Source of the DNA: Kitasatospora sp. NBC_00374
GTDB taxonomy: Bacteria > Actinomycetota > Actinomycetes > Streptomycetales > Streptomycetaceae
Reading direction: 5' to 3'
Assembly (NCBI RefSeq): GCF_041434935.1
Contig: NZ_CP107964.1
Coordinates: forward strand, 2,790,001-2,854,000
DNA: 64,000 bases
Below the pieces are notes generated by a model. The model saw nothing but the letters and a program-made list of their open reading frames with translations. It was not told the DNA's origin and searched no databases. A program made the translations under genes and the position numbers. Position 1 is the stretch's first letter. Each line of letters opens with the position of its first letter. Positions 7,144-15,987 of this stretch are shown here, piece by piece.

Positions 7144-8454
7144 TCAGGCCGCGGTCTGCAGTTCCCGGACGGGCTGCTGAGCCACCGTCAGATGGTGGAC
7201 GTTGTCCTGCGCGGGGGTGAGGTGGCCGCGCAGCCGGACCGCGAGCGCGATGATCAGCAGGGTGCAGCCGGCCATCGCGGCCAGGTAGATCGGCCAGGTG
7301 CCGGAGCCGACCAGCAGGACACCGACGGCGGGGCCGACCGCGACGGCGATCTGCTTCACCAGCGCGTACCCGGCGTTGTAGGTGCCGAGCAGCCGGCTCG
7401 GCGCGAGGTCCGCGACGATCGGGCCGAGGGTGGGCGCGAGCAGCGACTCGCCGACGCCGAACAGCGCGTAGATGGCGACGATCGCGACCGTGGCGGCCAG
7501 CGCCTCGGTCCGGATCAGTCCGGCGATCAGGGCCATCGCCCAGGCGGCCAGCCAGACCGCGCCGGCGGCGGCCATCGCGGTGGTGCGGCGGCGGCGCTCG
7601 GTGATCCGCACCACGAACATCTGCAGCACCACGATGGTCAGCGCGTTGGCGCCGATGGCGAGGCCCAGGGTGGACGGCGCGGTGCCGACGGTGTCGGTGG
7701 CGAAGGCCGCCACCCCGGACTCGAACTGGCCGTAGCAGGTGAAGAAGATCAGGCCGGCCAGCAGGCAGAGCCGCAGCATCGCCTTGTCGGCGACCAGCGC
7801 CCGCAGCCCGGTGGGGCCGCCACGGCGGGCGGCGGGCCCGTCCGGCTCGGTGGTGGCGGCCGGGATCCGGGCGCTGCCGGTGACGGCGGCGAGGCCGAGG
7901 AAGGTCATCGCCTCGATGGTGAACAGCCTGGTGAGGCTGGCCGGCTCGGCGATGTCGACGATCTGCCCGCCGACCAGCGCGCCGATGCCCATACCCAGGT
8001 TGACCAGGGTGAACTGGAGCGCGAAGGCGCGGTGCCGGGTGGCCTTGGGCGAGCTGCGGACGATCATCGTGGCGAGGGCGGGCTGGCAGGTGGTGACGCC
8101 GGCGCCGAACAGGAACGAGGCGATCAGCAGGGTCGGCGTGGTGCCGGCCTGCCCGAACGAGAACGCGCCGACGGCGGCCAGCGCGGCGCCGGCCAGCAGC
8201 ACCGGGCGCGGGCCGTAGCGGTCGATGCCACGGCCGGTGAACGGCAGCACGGCGAGCGCGGCCAGGGCGAAGACGGTGAAGACCATCCCGGCGGCGAGCG
8301 AGCCCAGGCCCCGCACCTGGTCCACGTAGACGAACATGTACGGCATCGTGAAGCCGCTGCCGAACGCGCTGAGCGCGTTGCCGATCTGGACGCGGCGCAG
8401 CGGGCCGCCCGCCCCGTAACGCTGCTGCCTCTGCTGCTTCACCGTGCCGGTCAC
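7144..8454 (-). CDS. MFS transporter
   Basis: This 436-residue major facilitator protein shows about twelve hydrophobic segments and an A-motif-like loop (FTGRGIDRYGPRP) after TM2. It resembles drug exporters of the DHA1 type. Two GTG codons are possible. The one at 8454 is preferred because AAAGGGG sits eight bases upstream, whereas the GTG at 8463 directly abuts that ribosome site. It is divergent from a MarR regulator, and the shared 140-base spacer contains repeated TTTAGGCC elements. That arrangement suggests MarR-controlled efflux of a toxic or self-made compound. Confidence 0.9.
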   Translation of the reverse strand: MTGTVKQQRQQRYGAGGPLRRVQIGNALSAFGSGFTMPYMFVYVDQVRGLGSLAAGMVFTVFALAALAVLPFTGRGIDRYGPRPVLLAGAALAAVGAFSFGQAGTTPTLLIASFLFGAGVTTCQPALATMIVRSSPKATRHRAFALQFTLVNLGMGIGALVGGQIVDIAEPASLTRLFTIEAMTFLGLAAVTGSARIPAATTEPDGPAARRGGPTGLRALVADKAMLRLCLLAGLIFFTCYGQFESGVAAFATDTVGTAPSTLGLAIGANALTIVVLQMFVVRITERRRRTTAMAAAGAVWLAAWAMALIAGLIRTEALAATVAIVAIYALFGVGESLLAPTLGPIVADLAPSRLLGTYNAGYALVKQIAVAVGPAVGVLLVGSGTWPIYLAAMAGCTLLIIALAVRLRGHLTPAQDNVHHLTVAQQPVRELQTAA

Positions 8455-8470
8455 CGTGCACACCCCTTTG

Positions 8471-8557
8471 CTTGAGACTTCAGACCTGTCGTGTTTAGGC
8501 CGGAAGATTTAAGAGCTAAACTTTAGGCCTGAACTCTAAGGCTCGAAAGCTTGAGAC
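8471..8557. promoter_or_regulatory. Operator-like repeats between MFS and marR-type genes
   Basis: TTTAGGCCGGAA (8494-8505) and TTTAGGCCTGAA (8522-8533) are near-identical, start 28 bases apart, and the second is almost a perfect palindrome. CTTGAGAC occurs at 8471-8478 and again at 8550-8557. The region is AT-rich for this genome. These fit binding sites for the divergent MarR protein and overlap the likely promoters of both genes. Confidence 0.55.
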
Positions 8558-8602
8558 GTCAAAGGCTTAACGCCTGCAGGGTTGCGTGGGACACTGGTCC
8601 GC

Positions 8603-9163
8603 ATGAGCGCACGCAGACCCGCGCCGCCGGACGACGGCGAGCTGGGCATCGCCGAGCAGGTGGCCGTCTACCAGCGGGAATTCCCCACGGTGGACCCTCA
8701 GGTGGAGACCATCGTGTCCACCCTGTCCCGCCTCGCCCGGCGGATGAACGTGGCCTACAGCCGGCAGCTCGCCGTGCTGGGAATCACATCCGCGGAGTGG
8801 GAGGTGCTCAAGGCGCTGGTGATCGCCGGCAGCCCGTACCGGCTCGGCCCCGGCGAGCTCGCCAAGCGCCTCGGGCTGACGCCCGCCGCGATGACCCACC
8901 GGATCGACCGGATGGTCACCGACGGCCTGGTCACCCGGGAGCGGGACGAGGCCAACCGGGTCCGGGTGATCATCGAGCTCACCGAGGACGGCCGCGACAA
9001 GTGGCTGGAGCTGATGCGGATGGCCGCCGTCTTCGAGGCGGACCTGCTGCAGGACATCACCGCCGAGGAGCGCCCCGCGCTCTCCGCGATGCTCGGCCGG
9101 ATGCTGCGCCGGATCGAGGTGACCCAGCCGGACGCGCTGGGCCGGACCGCGGACCTGGACTGA
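8603..9163 (+). CDS. MarR-family transcriptional regulator
   Basis: The 186-residue product has a winged-helix core with LARRMNVAYSRQLAVLGITSAEWEVLKAL leading to the recognition segment LGPGELAKRLGLTPAAMTHRIDRM and the wing TRERDEANRVRVIIELT. This is a standard MarR fold that dimerises through terminal helices and releases DNA on ligand binding. ATG at 8603 was chosen as the start; a TTG at 8582 in frame is an alternative, and neither has a strong ribosome site. It is divergent from the MFS exporter and is its probable repressor. Confidence 0.9.
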   Translation: MSARRPAPPDDGELGIAEQVAVYQREFPTVDPQVETIVSTLSRLARRMNVAYSRQLAVLGITSAEWEVLKALVIAGSPYRLGPGELAKRLGLTPAAMTHRIDRMVTDGLVTRERDEANRVRVIIELTEDGRDKWLELMRMAAVFEADLLQDITAEERPALSAMLGRMLRRIEVTQPDALGRTADLD

Positions 9164-9220
9164 GCGGACGGCCACCACCCCCGGGGCGCGGCCACGGCAC
9201 CTCCGGCCGCCGAACGACCG

Positions 9221-9251
9221 CAGGGCCCCGGACATCGCGTCCGGGGCCCTG
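9221..9251. terminator. Perfect 13-bp hairpin, bidirectional
   Basis: CAGGGCCCCGGAC (9221-9233) is followed by a five-base loop and its exact complement (9239-9251). It lies between the convergent MarR and chitinase genes and probably ends both transcripts. Confidence 0.8.
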
Positions 9252-9298
9252 CGTCATGCTCGCGGCGGCCCGGTCGGGCCGTCAGGGGTGGTGCCGGT

Positions 9299-11095
<1,797 letters not shown>

Positions 11096-11254
11096 GGCTG
11101 CGTGACTCCTGGTCGTGGGGGATCCCGCCACACCCCCCGGGTGCAACGTCCGGGGTGGGGCCGGACGTCAGGGGCATGACAGTGGAATCGAGCGGGGCCT
11201 TCGGTGGTGCGTAACCGGTGGGTCAGGTGCCCGGATAGGCCGAACCGGCGCCGC

Positions 11255-11332
11255 AGGTCGAGACCTCCGGCGCCGGTCCAGGGGCTCCCTGCACCTGGGC
11301 ACAAAAATGGACTAGACCAACTCCCCCGTCAA
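11255..11332 (-). promoter_or_regulatory. Chitinase promoter with two DasR-like sites
   Basis: TGGACTAGACCA (11308-11319) matches the streptomycete dre consensus TGGTCTAGACCA at all but one base. A second dre-like element, AGGTCGAGACCT, lies at 11255-11266. On the minus strand TTGACG (11332-11327) and CATTTT (11309-11304) are 17 bases apart, a plausible -35/-10 pair with the first site inside it. DasR is the known GlcNAc-6-P/GlcN-6-P-responsive GntR repressor of chitin genes. Binding here is inferred. Confidence 0.65.
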
Positions 11333-11393
11333 GAGCCCCACTTGCCCCTTGAGCCATCGTTAAGGTTCGGCCCGGCCCGCCGCACCACTCCGA

Positions 11394-11993
11394 TCAGTAC
11401 CGGAGCGCCGCCGCGACGTCCGCCTTCACCGTCCCGGACAGGCTCCGGTTGCTGGTCGCGGTGGCCTGCGCGGTGCCCCCGGCGGTCACCTCCGGCACGC
11501 TCAGCACGACCACGTCCAGCACGTTGCCGCTCTGGTCGGTGAAGTTCACCTGGATCGTGTACTGGTAGCCCTTGGAGCCGCCGTTCTTCACGGTGACCGG
11601 CACCTTCACCTTCCCGTCGGACGCGGACGACACCGAGCCCAGCGAGATGTCGCTCTTCGCGTCCAGCCCGCCCTTCACGCTGGCCAGCGCCGAGGACGCC
11701 GCCGCCTGCGCGGACGAGGCCGCCGAACCCAGCGCGGAGGTGGCGTCGGAGGCCAGGCTCTCGGCCGCCGAACCCACCGCGGAGGTGGCGTTGGAGGCCA
11801 GGCTCCCGGCCGCCGAGGCCGCGGCCGACAGACCGGACTCGAGCGCCGAGGAGACCGCGGGCGAGGGCGAGCCGTCCGACGAGCAGGCCGCCAGCCCGCC
11901 GCCGCCCAGCATGGCCGCCGCGACGGCCACCGCGGCCACCCTGACCCGACGCCCTGAACCGACCTGACGACCCGGCACGACCCGACGCTCCAT
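11394..11993 (-). CDS. Lipoprotein with Ala/Ser helical repeats and FxLYD-like domain
   Basis: The 199-residue product has a lipoprotein signal (AAVAVAAAMLGGGGLAAC), so it is probably diacylated at Cys and membrane anchored. A low-complexity helical stalk follows, with a 15-residue unit repeated as SLASNATSAVGSAAE and SLASDATSALGSAAS. The last 90 residues are a beta-sandwich like FxLYD domains (KVKVPVTVKNGGSKGYQYTI). ATG at 11993 follows GAGGAG. Homologous domains are found in actinobacterial surface lipoproteins of unknown role. The stalk would project the sandwich from the membrane. Confidence 0.8.
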   Translation of the reverse strand: MERRVVPGRQVGSGRRVRVAAVAVAAAMLGGGGLAACSSDGSPSPAVSSALESGLSAAASAAGSLASNATSAVGSAAESLASDATSALGSAASSAQAAASSALASVKGGLDAKSDISLGSVSSASDGKVKVPVTVKNGGSKGYQYTIQVNFTDQSGNVLDVVVLSVPEVTAGGTAQATATSNRSLSGTVKADVAAALRY

Positions 11994-12158
11994 GACCACT
12001 CCTCGCTCGGCTGCCCCCACCCCACCACCCTTGGCCCGCCCCACCCGCCCGGCCACCCGGCAGAGCGGTTCGGGTGACCGGGCCGCGGCCGCCGCGGCCG
12101 GCGCCCGGCCGCATACCATGGCGCGGACGGCCGGAGGGGCGACGGAAGAGGTACGGCG

Positions 12159-12539
12159 GTGGTGCGCAAGCTCGGCGAGCTGGAGGCGGAGATCATGGAC
12201 CGGCTCTGGGGCTGGGGCCGTCCGGCCACCGTCCGCGAGGTGGTGGACGACCTCAACCGGCACCGCCCGGTCGCGTACACCACGGTGCTCACCGTCGCGG
12301 ACATCCTGCACACCAAGGGCCTGTTGAGCCGCGAGAAGTCCGGCCGCGCCTGGGTGTACGCGCCGACCCGCAGCCGCGAGTCCTACACGGCCGAGCTGAT
12401 GCGCGAGGCGCTCGGCGCGAGCACCGACGCGCCGGCCGCGCTGGCCCGCTTCGTGGAGCAGATCTCCCCCGAGGAGCTGGCCGCGCTACGCCGGGCACTG
12501 GCCGGCCTGGAGGGCGGCGAGCCGGGCGGGCCGGCATGA
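12159..12539 (+). CDS. BlaI/MecI-family repressor
   Basis: The 126-residue product has the BlaI winged helix (LGELEAEIMDRLW, then RPVAYTTVLTVADILHTKGLL and the wing REKSGRAWVYAP) and a C-terminal dimerisation helix region. BlaI repressors are inactivated by cleavage triggered by a partner M56 membrane protease. GTG at 12159 follows GAAGAGG. The stop overlaps the ATG of the M56 gene (ATGA at 12536-12539), the usual blaI-blaR order. The palindrome at 13471-13497 before the NlpC/P60 gene is its probable target. Confidence 0.92.
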   Translation: MVRKLGELEAEIMDRLWGWGRPATVREVVDDLNRHRPVAYTTVLTVADILHTKGLLSREKSGRAWVYAPTRSRESYTAELMREALGASTDAPAALARFVEQISPEELAALRRALAGLEGGEPGGPA

Positions 12540-13477
12540 CCGCCGTCCTGCTGCTGGCCGGCTGGGCCGCGGCCGTGGCCGTCCTGCTGCCGCCGCGGCT
12601 GGCCCGGGCGGGCTGGGTGCGGCGGGCGCCGGCGCTCGGCGTGCTGGCCTGGCAGGCGCTCGGCGTCTCGGCGGTCGCCGCGGTGGCCCTGGCCGTCCGG
12701 CAGCTCCTGGACCCGGCGCCGCACCACCATGACCGGCTGCTGCACCTGTGCGGGCTGTCCGCCCCAGCGGAGGCCGTGTCGCGGGTCGCGCTGGCCGCGG
12801 CCGCGGCGGTGGCCCTGGTGCCGGTCGGCCTGTTCGCCGTCCGGCTCGCGGCGGCCGCGCGGGGCCGCGCGCGGCACCGGAGGCTGCTCGACCTGGCCGG
12901 GCGGCGCGGGCTGGTGCCCGGCGCACTGGTCCTGGAGCACCCCGCCCCGGCCGTCTACTGCCTGCCCGGGCGGTCCCGGCGGGTGGTGGTCAGCCGGGGC
13001 GCGCTGGACGCCCTGACCCCGGAGCAGTTGGCCGCCGCCCTCGCCCACGAGCACGGCCACCTGACCGGCCGCCACCACCTGGCCGCCTGCGCGGCCGAGG
13101 CCTTCGCCCGGACGTTCGCGGGGCTGCCCCTCGGGCGGCTGGTACGGGACGAGACCCGGGCCCTGCTGGAGATGGCCGCCGACGACCGCGCCCTGCGGCA
13201 CCACTCCGCCCGCGCCCTGGCCGGCGCGATGGGCGTGGTGGCGGCCGGCCCGGCGCCGTCCACCGCGCTGGCCGCCGGCCACCACGCCGCGGCCCGGGTC
13301 TCCCGGCTCGCCGCCGGCCGCCCCGGCTGCCGCGCGCGGCCGTGCTGCTCGGCCCGGCGGCGGCCGGGGCGCTGGCCGCCGTCCCGCTCGCGCTGGTCTG
13401 CGTGCCGCACCTCGTCTGAGCGGGCCACCCGGGCCCGGGCCTCGGGCGGCTTGCCTTTCGGACCGGCTTTCTACTAA
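12536..13477 (+). CDS. M56-family membrane metallopeptidase, apparently frameshifted near its end
   Basis: The first 265 residues are a typical small actinobacterial M56 protease: N-terminal TM segments (AVLLLAGWAAAVAVLL), the zinc site HEHGH in ALAHEHGHLTGRHH, and EMAADD as the distal ligand region. After about 13325 this frame turns Arg/Cys/Trp-rich (PGCRARPCCSARRRPGRW). A neighbouring frame instead reads LPRAAVLLGPAAAGALAAVP and ends at 13419 with a normal hydrophobic tail. One base seems lost (or two gained) there. As read, the protein extends to 13477, into the operator of the next gene. It is coupled to blaI by ATGA and would relieve BlaI repression. The frameshift may be real or a sequence error. 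Confidence 0.75.
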   Translation: MTAVLLLAGWAAAVAVLLPPRLARAGWVRRAPALGVLAWQALGVSAVAAVALAVRQLLDPAPHHHDRLLHLCGLSAPAEAVSRVALAAAAAVALVPVGLFAVRLAAAARGRARHRRLLDLAGRRGLVPGALVLEHPAPAVYCLPGRSRRVVVSRGALDALTPEQLAAALAHEHGHLTGRHHLAACAAEAFARTFAGLPLGRLVRDETRALLEMAADDRALRHHSARALAGAMGVVAAGPAPSTALAAGHHAAARVSRLAAGRPGCRARPCCSARRRPGRWPPSRSRWSACRTSSERATRARASGGLPFGPAFY

Positions 13478-13497
13478 TTTGCTTAGGAGATTAGTAG
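13471..13497. promoter_or_regulatory. BlaI-like operator upstream of the NlpC/P60 gene
   Basis: CTACTAAT (13471-13478) and ATTAGTAG (13490-13497) form perfect 8-base inverted arms around an 11-base AT-rich spacer, 40 bases upstream of the hydrolase start. TACTA/TAGTA half-sites resemble known actinobacterial BlaI targets. The blaI gene is 1 kb away. Confidence 0.6.
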
Positions 13498-13536
13498 TAG
13501 CACCTGCCGGCCGAACCGCGAGGGAGCAGCAACACC

Positions 13537-14559
13537 ATGGGTCAGCACCGCCTCCCCTCCCCCTCCGGCACCCGGCGCCGCCGCACCGTACTCGCCCTCG
13601 GCGCGGGAGGCGCCCTGCTGCTGCCCGCGGCCGCCGCGCACGCCGAGCCCAAGCCCTCGCTGGACCAGGTGCAGCGCCAGGTCGACGCGCTCTACGAGGA
13701 CGCCGAAGCCGCCACCGAGCAGTACAACGGCCTCCAGGAGCGCCGGCAGCAGCTGCAGACCCGCACGGGCGGCCTGCAGCAGGAACTCGCCCTCCAGCAG
13801 GAGCAGTTCAACGCCCTGCGGGAGACCCTCGGCGCGGTCGCGGCCGCCCAGTACCGGGACGGCGGCATCGACCCGGCGATCCGGCTGATGCTGACCTCCG
13901 ACGCGGACGGCTACCTGGACAGCGCCGGCCGTCAGGACACCGCCGCCGCCACCCAGGTCGGCGCTCTCCAGCGTTTGCAGAACCAGCAGCGCCGACTCGA
14001 CCGACTCCGCGCCGAGGCAGCCGGCCGGCTGACCGAACTCGACGACGCCCGCCGGGCCGCCGCCGCCAAGAAGGCCGAGGTGCAGAGCCGGCTCGCCGAG
14101 GTGCAGCGCATCCTGGGCGGCCTCAAGGCGGCCGAACGCGCCCAGGTCCTGGCCGGCGACCAGCCCGCCGCCTCCCGCGGCGCGGCCCGCACCCCGTACA
14201 CCGGTCCGGCCACCGGGCGGACCAGGGACATCCTGGACTTCGCCCACGCGCAGCTCGGCAAGCCGTACGTCTACGGCGCCACCGGGCCCGGCTCGTACGA
14301 CTGCTCCGGCCTCACCCTGAAGGCCTTCGCGGCCGGCGGCGTCGCCCTCCCCCGCACCTCGCAGGCCCAGTTCGCCGCCGGGCAGAAGATCGCCAAGAGT
14401 CAACTCCAGCCCGGCGACCTGGTGTTCTACTACGCCGACCTGCACCACGTCGGCATCTACCTGGGCGACGGCAGGCTCCTGCACGCCCCGCGCACCGGCA
14501 AGACCGTGGAGATCGTCGGCGTCGACGTGATGCCGTACGCGGGGGCCGTCCGCTACTGA
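13537..14559 (+). CDS. Secreted NlpC/P60 peptidoglycan hydrolase
   Basis: The 340-residue product has a signal peptide (RRRRTVLALGAGGALLLPAA, cut near AHA-EP), then a long coiled coil (about 40-205) of the RipA/CwlO type, then an NlpC/P60 domain. The catalytic Cys256 lies in YDCSGL and the His in LHHVGIYLG (about 302-310). Such enzymes cut D-Glu/mDAP peptide stems, and the coiled coil restrains them until activated. ATG at 13537 follows GAGGGAG. The BlaI-like operator just upstream suggests induction by cell-wall stress through the neighbouring BlaI/M56 pair. Confidence 0.93.
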   Translation: MGQHRLPSPSGTRRRRTVLALGAGGALLLPAAAAHAEPKPSLDQVQRQVDALYEDAEAATEQYNGLQERRQQLQTRTGGLQQELALQQEQFNALRETLGAVAAAQYRDGGIDPAIRLMLTSDADGYLDSAGRQDTAAATQVGALQRLQNQQRRLDRLRAEAAGRLTELDDARRAAAAKKAEVQSRLAEVQRILGGLKAAERAQVLAGDQPAASRGAARTPYTGPATGRTRDILDFAHAQLGKPYVYGATGPGSYDCSGLTLKAFAAGGVALPRTSQAQFAAGQKIAKSQLQPGDLVFYYADLHHVGIYLGDGRLLHAPRTGKTVEIVGVDVMPYAGAVRY

Positions 14560-14589
14560 CGGCGGGCGGCCCCGCGGCCGGGAGGTGCG

Positions 14590-14799
14590 TCAGACGGCCG
14601 TGACGTTGACCGCGCTCGGGCCCTTCTGGCCGGCCTCGATCTCGAACTCGACGTTCTGGCCCTCGGCGAGGGTCTTGAACCCGTTGCCCACGATCGCCGA
14701 GAAGTGGACGAACACGTCCTTGCTGCCGTCCGCCGGGCTGATGAAGCCGAAGCCCTTCGACTCGTTGAACCACTTGACCTGGCCCTGGATCTTCGCCAT
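14590..14799 (-). CDS. Cold-shock domain protein
   Basis: The 69-residue product is a single cold-shock domain (OB fold). Both RNA-binding motifs are visible: RNP1 as SKGFGFIS and RNP2 as VFVHFSAI. It binds single-stranded nucleic acid and acts as an RNA chaperone. It is shorter and more divergent than the paralogue at 61326. No long structured leader is evident upstream, so it may not be cold-controlled. Convergent with the NlpC/P60 gene. Confidence 0.95.
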   Translation of the reverse strand: MAKIQGQVKWFNESKGFGFISPADGSKDVFVHFSAIVGNGFKTLAEGQNVEFEIEAGQKGPSAVNVTAV

Positions 14800-14929
14800 G
14801 CCGCTCTCCTCGTACGCTCGTTGGCATGGCCCTGCAGCCGCGCCGGACCGATCATGCCCAACGGGACCCCCGGCTAACCCGGGAGCCCCGTCGGGTGGCG
14901 CGGCCGGTCAGCCACCGGTCAGCGCGCGG

Positions 14930-15493
14930 TCAGGACAGGCCGCGCCCGGCCTGTTCGGCGGCCTCGTCGGCGGCGCGGGCCTCACGGCGGCGGACCACGT
15001 CCTGACGGCGGGTCACCACGGCGACCGCACCGAGCGCCGCCGCGGTGAACGCGATCACCCCGTGCCACGGGCGGTCCACCACGTGGCCGAGCGCGTGGTC
15101 CAGGGAGTAGCGTCCCGCCCCGGCCACGCCCAGCGACAGGCCGCAGGCACCCAGCAGGGCCGGGTACTCGAAGCCGCCGCCGGTGGCGAAGAAGCCCGCC
15201 GGGGCGTGCACCGAGATGGCACCCGCCATGGTGCCGGCGACGATCGACCCGGCGACCGGGGTGGCCAGGCCGAGGGCCAGCAGCGCACCGCCGCCCGCCT
15301 CGCCGAGGCCGGAGGCGACGGCGCTCCGGTGGCCCGGTTCGAAGCCCATGTGTTCCATCGCCTGGGCGGTGCCCTCCAGGCCACCCCCGCCGAACCAGCC
15401 GAACAGCTTCTGGGCGCCGTGGGCGAACAGCACCCCGCCGACGGCGGTGCGCAGGGCCAGCAGGCCGAGGTCCTTGCGGTGCAGACTGGTCAT
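14930..15493 (-). CDS. DoxX-family membrane protein
   Basis: The 187-residue product has four predicted TM segments and the DoxX signature LALRTAVGGVLFAHGAQKLFGWFGG. The C-terminal tail is charged and cytoplasmic. DoxX proteins are linked to redox or thiosulfate metabolism in some bacteria, but the role of this subgroup is not settled. It is divergent from the barstar gene and the only gene in its transcript. Confidence 0.88.
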   Translation of the reverse strand: MTSLHRKDLGLLALRTAVGGVLFAHGAQKLFGWFGGGGLEGTAQAMEHMGFEPGHRSAVASGLGEAGGGALLALGLATPVAGSIVAGTMAGAISVHAPAGFFATGGGFEYPALLGACGLSLGVAGAGRYSLDHALGHVVDRPWHGVIAFTAAALGAVAVVTRRQDVVRRREARAADEAAEQAGRGLS

Positions 15494-15615
15494 GGTGACG
15501 CCCCTGGGTCCGGTGGCACGGCTGACGCCGCACTCGACCTCAATCCCAGCCCAGTGGGCCCACCGGCTCGACCCGGGAACGCCATCCGGGCTAATCCGCC
15601 GGCCGAGGGAGAGCG

Positions 15616-15924
15616 ATGGGAGCAGCGTCCCCGCCCGTGTACGAACTGCCGGGCGCCGGCATCACCGACGAGGGGTCGTTCTGGACCGCGCTCGGCCGGG
15701 CCGTGGGCGCACCGGACGGCTACTACGGCCGCAATCTGGACGCACTCGCCGACTGTCTGCGCGGCGGTTTCGGCCCCGAGCCGCCGTTCACCCTGGTCTG
15801 GCGGGACGCCTCCGTCGCCCGGCACCGGCTCACCCGCAGGCCGGCCGGCGGCCGGGAGCGCAGCTACTTCGAGGAGATCGTCGCGGTGCTGCGCGAGGGC
15901 GGGGTGACGGTGCGGCTCGACTGA
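15616..15924 (+). CDS. Barstar-family protein (orphan)
   Basis: The 102-residue product matches the barstar fold: ITDEGSFWTALGRAVGAPDGYYGRNLDALADCLRGGF carries the conserved Y/F-GxNLDAL-DCL helix-loop. Barstars inhibit barnase-type ribonucleases or polymorphic toxin RNase domains. No ribonuclease or toxin gene lies nearby, so it is either solitary immunity or has a housekeeping role. ATG at 15616 follows GAGGGAG. Confidence 0.85.
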   Translation: MGAASPPVYELPGAGITDEGSFWTALGRAVGAPDGYYGRNLDALADCLRGGFGPEPPFTLVWRDASVARHRLTRRPAGGRERSYFEEIVAVLREGGVTVRLD

Positions 15925-15960
15925 GCGGGGGCGGGCCGGCCCGTGCCGACCCGCCCCCGC
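15925..15960. terminator. 11-bp perfect hairpin between convergent genes
   Basis: GCGGGGGCGGG (15925-15935) pairs exactly with CCCGCCCCCGC (15950-15960). It starts right after the barstar stop and precedes the convergent ABC permease stop, so it can serve both. Confidence 0.7.
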
Positions 15961-15987
15961 CGCCCCCCGGGGCCGCCCCGCCCCGGG

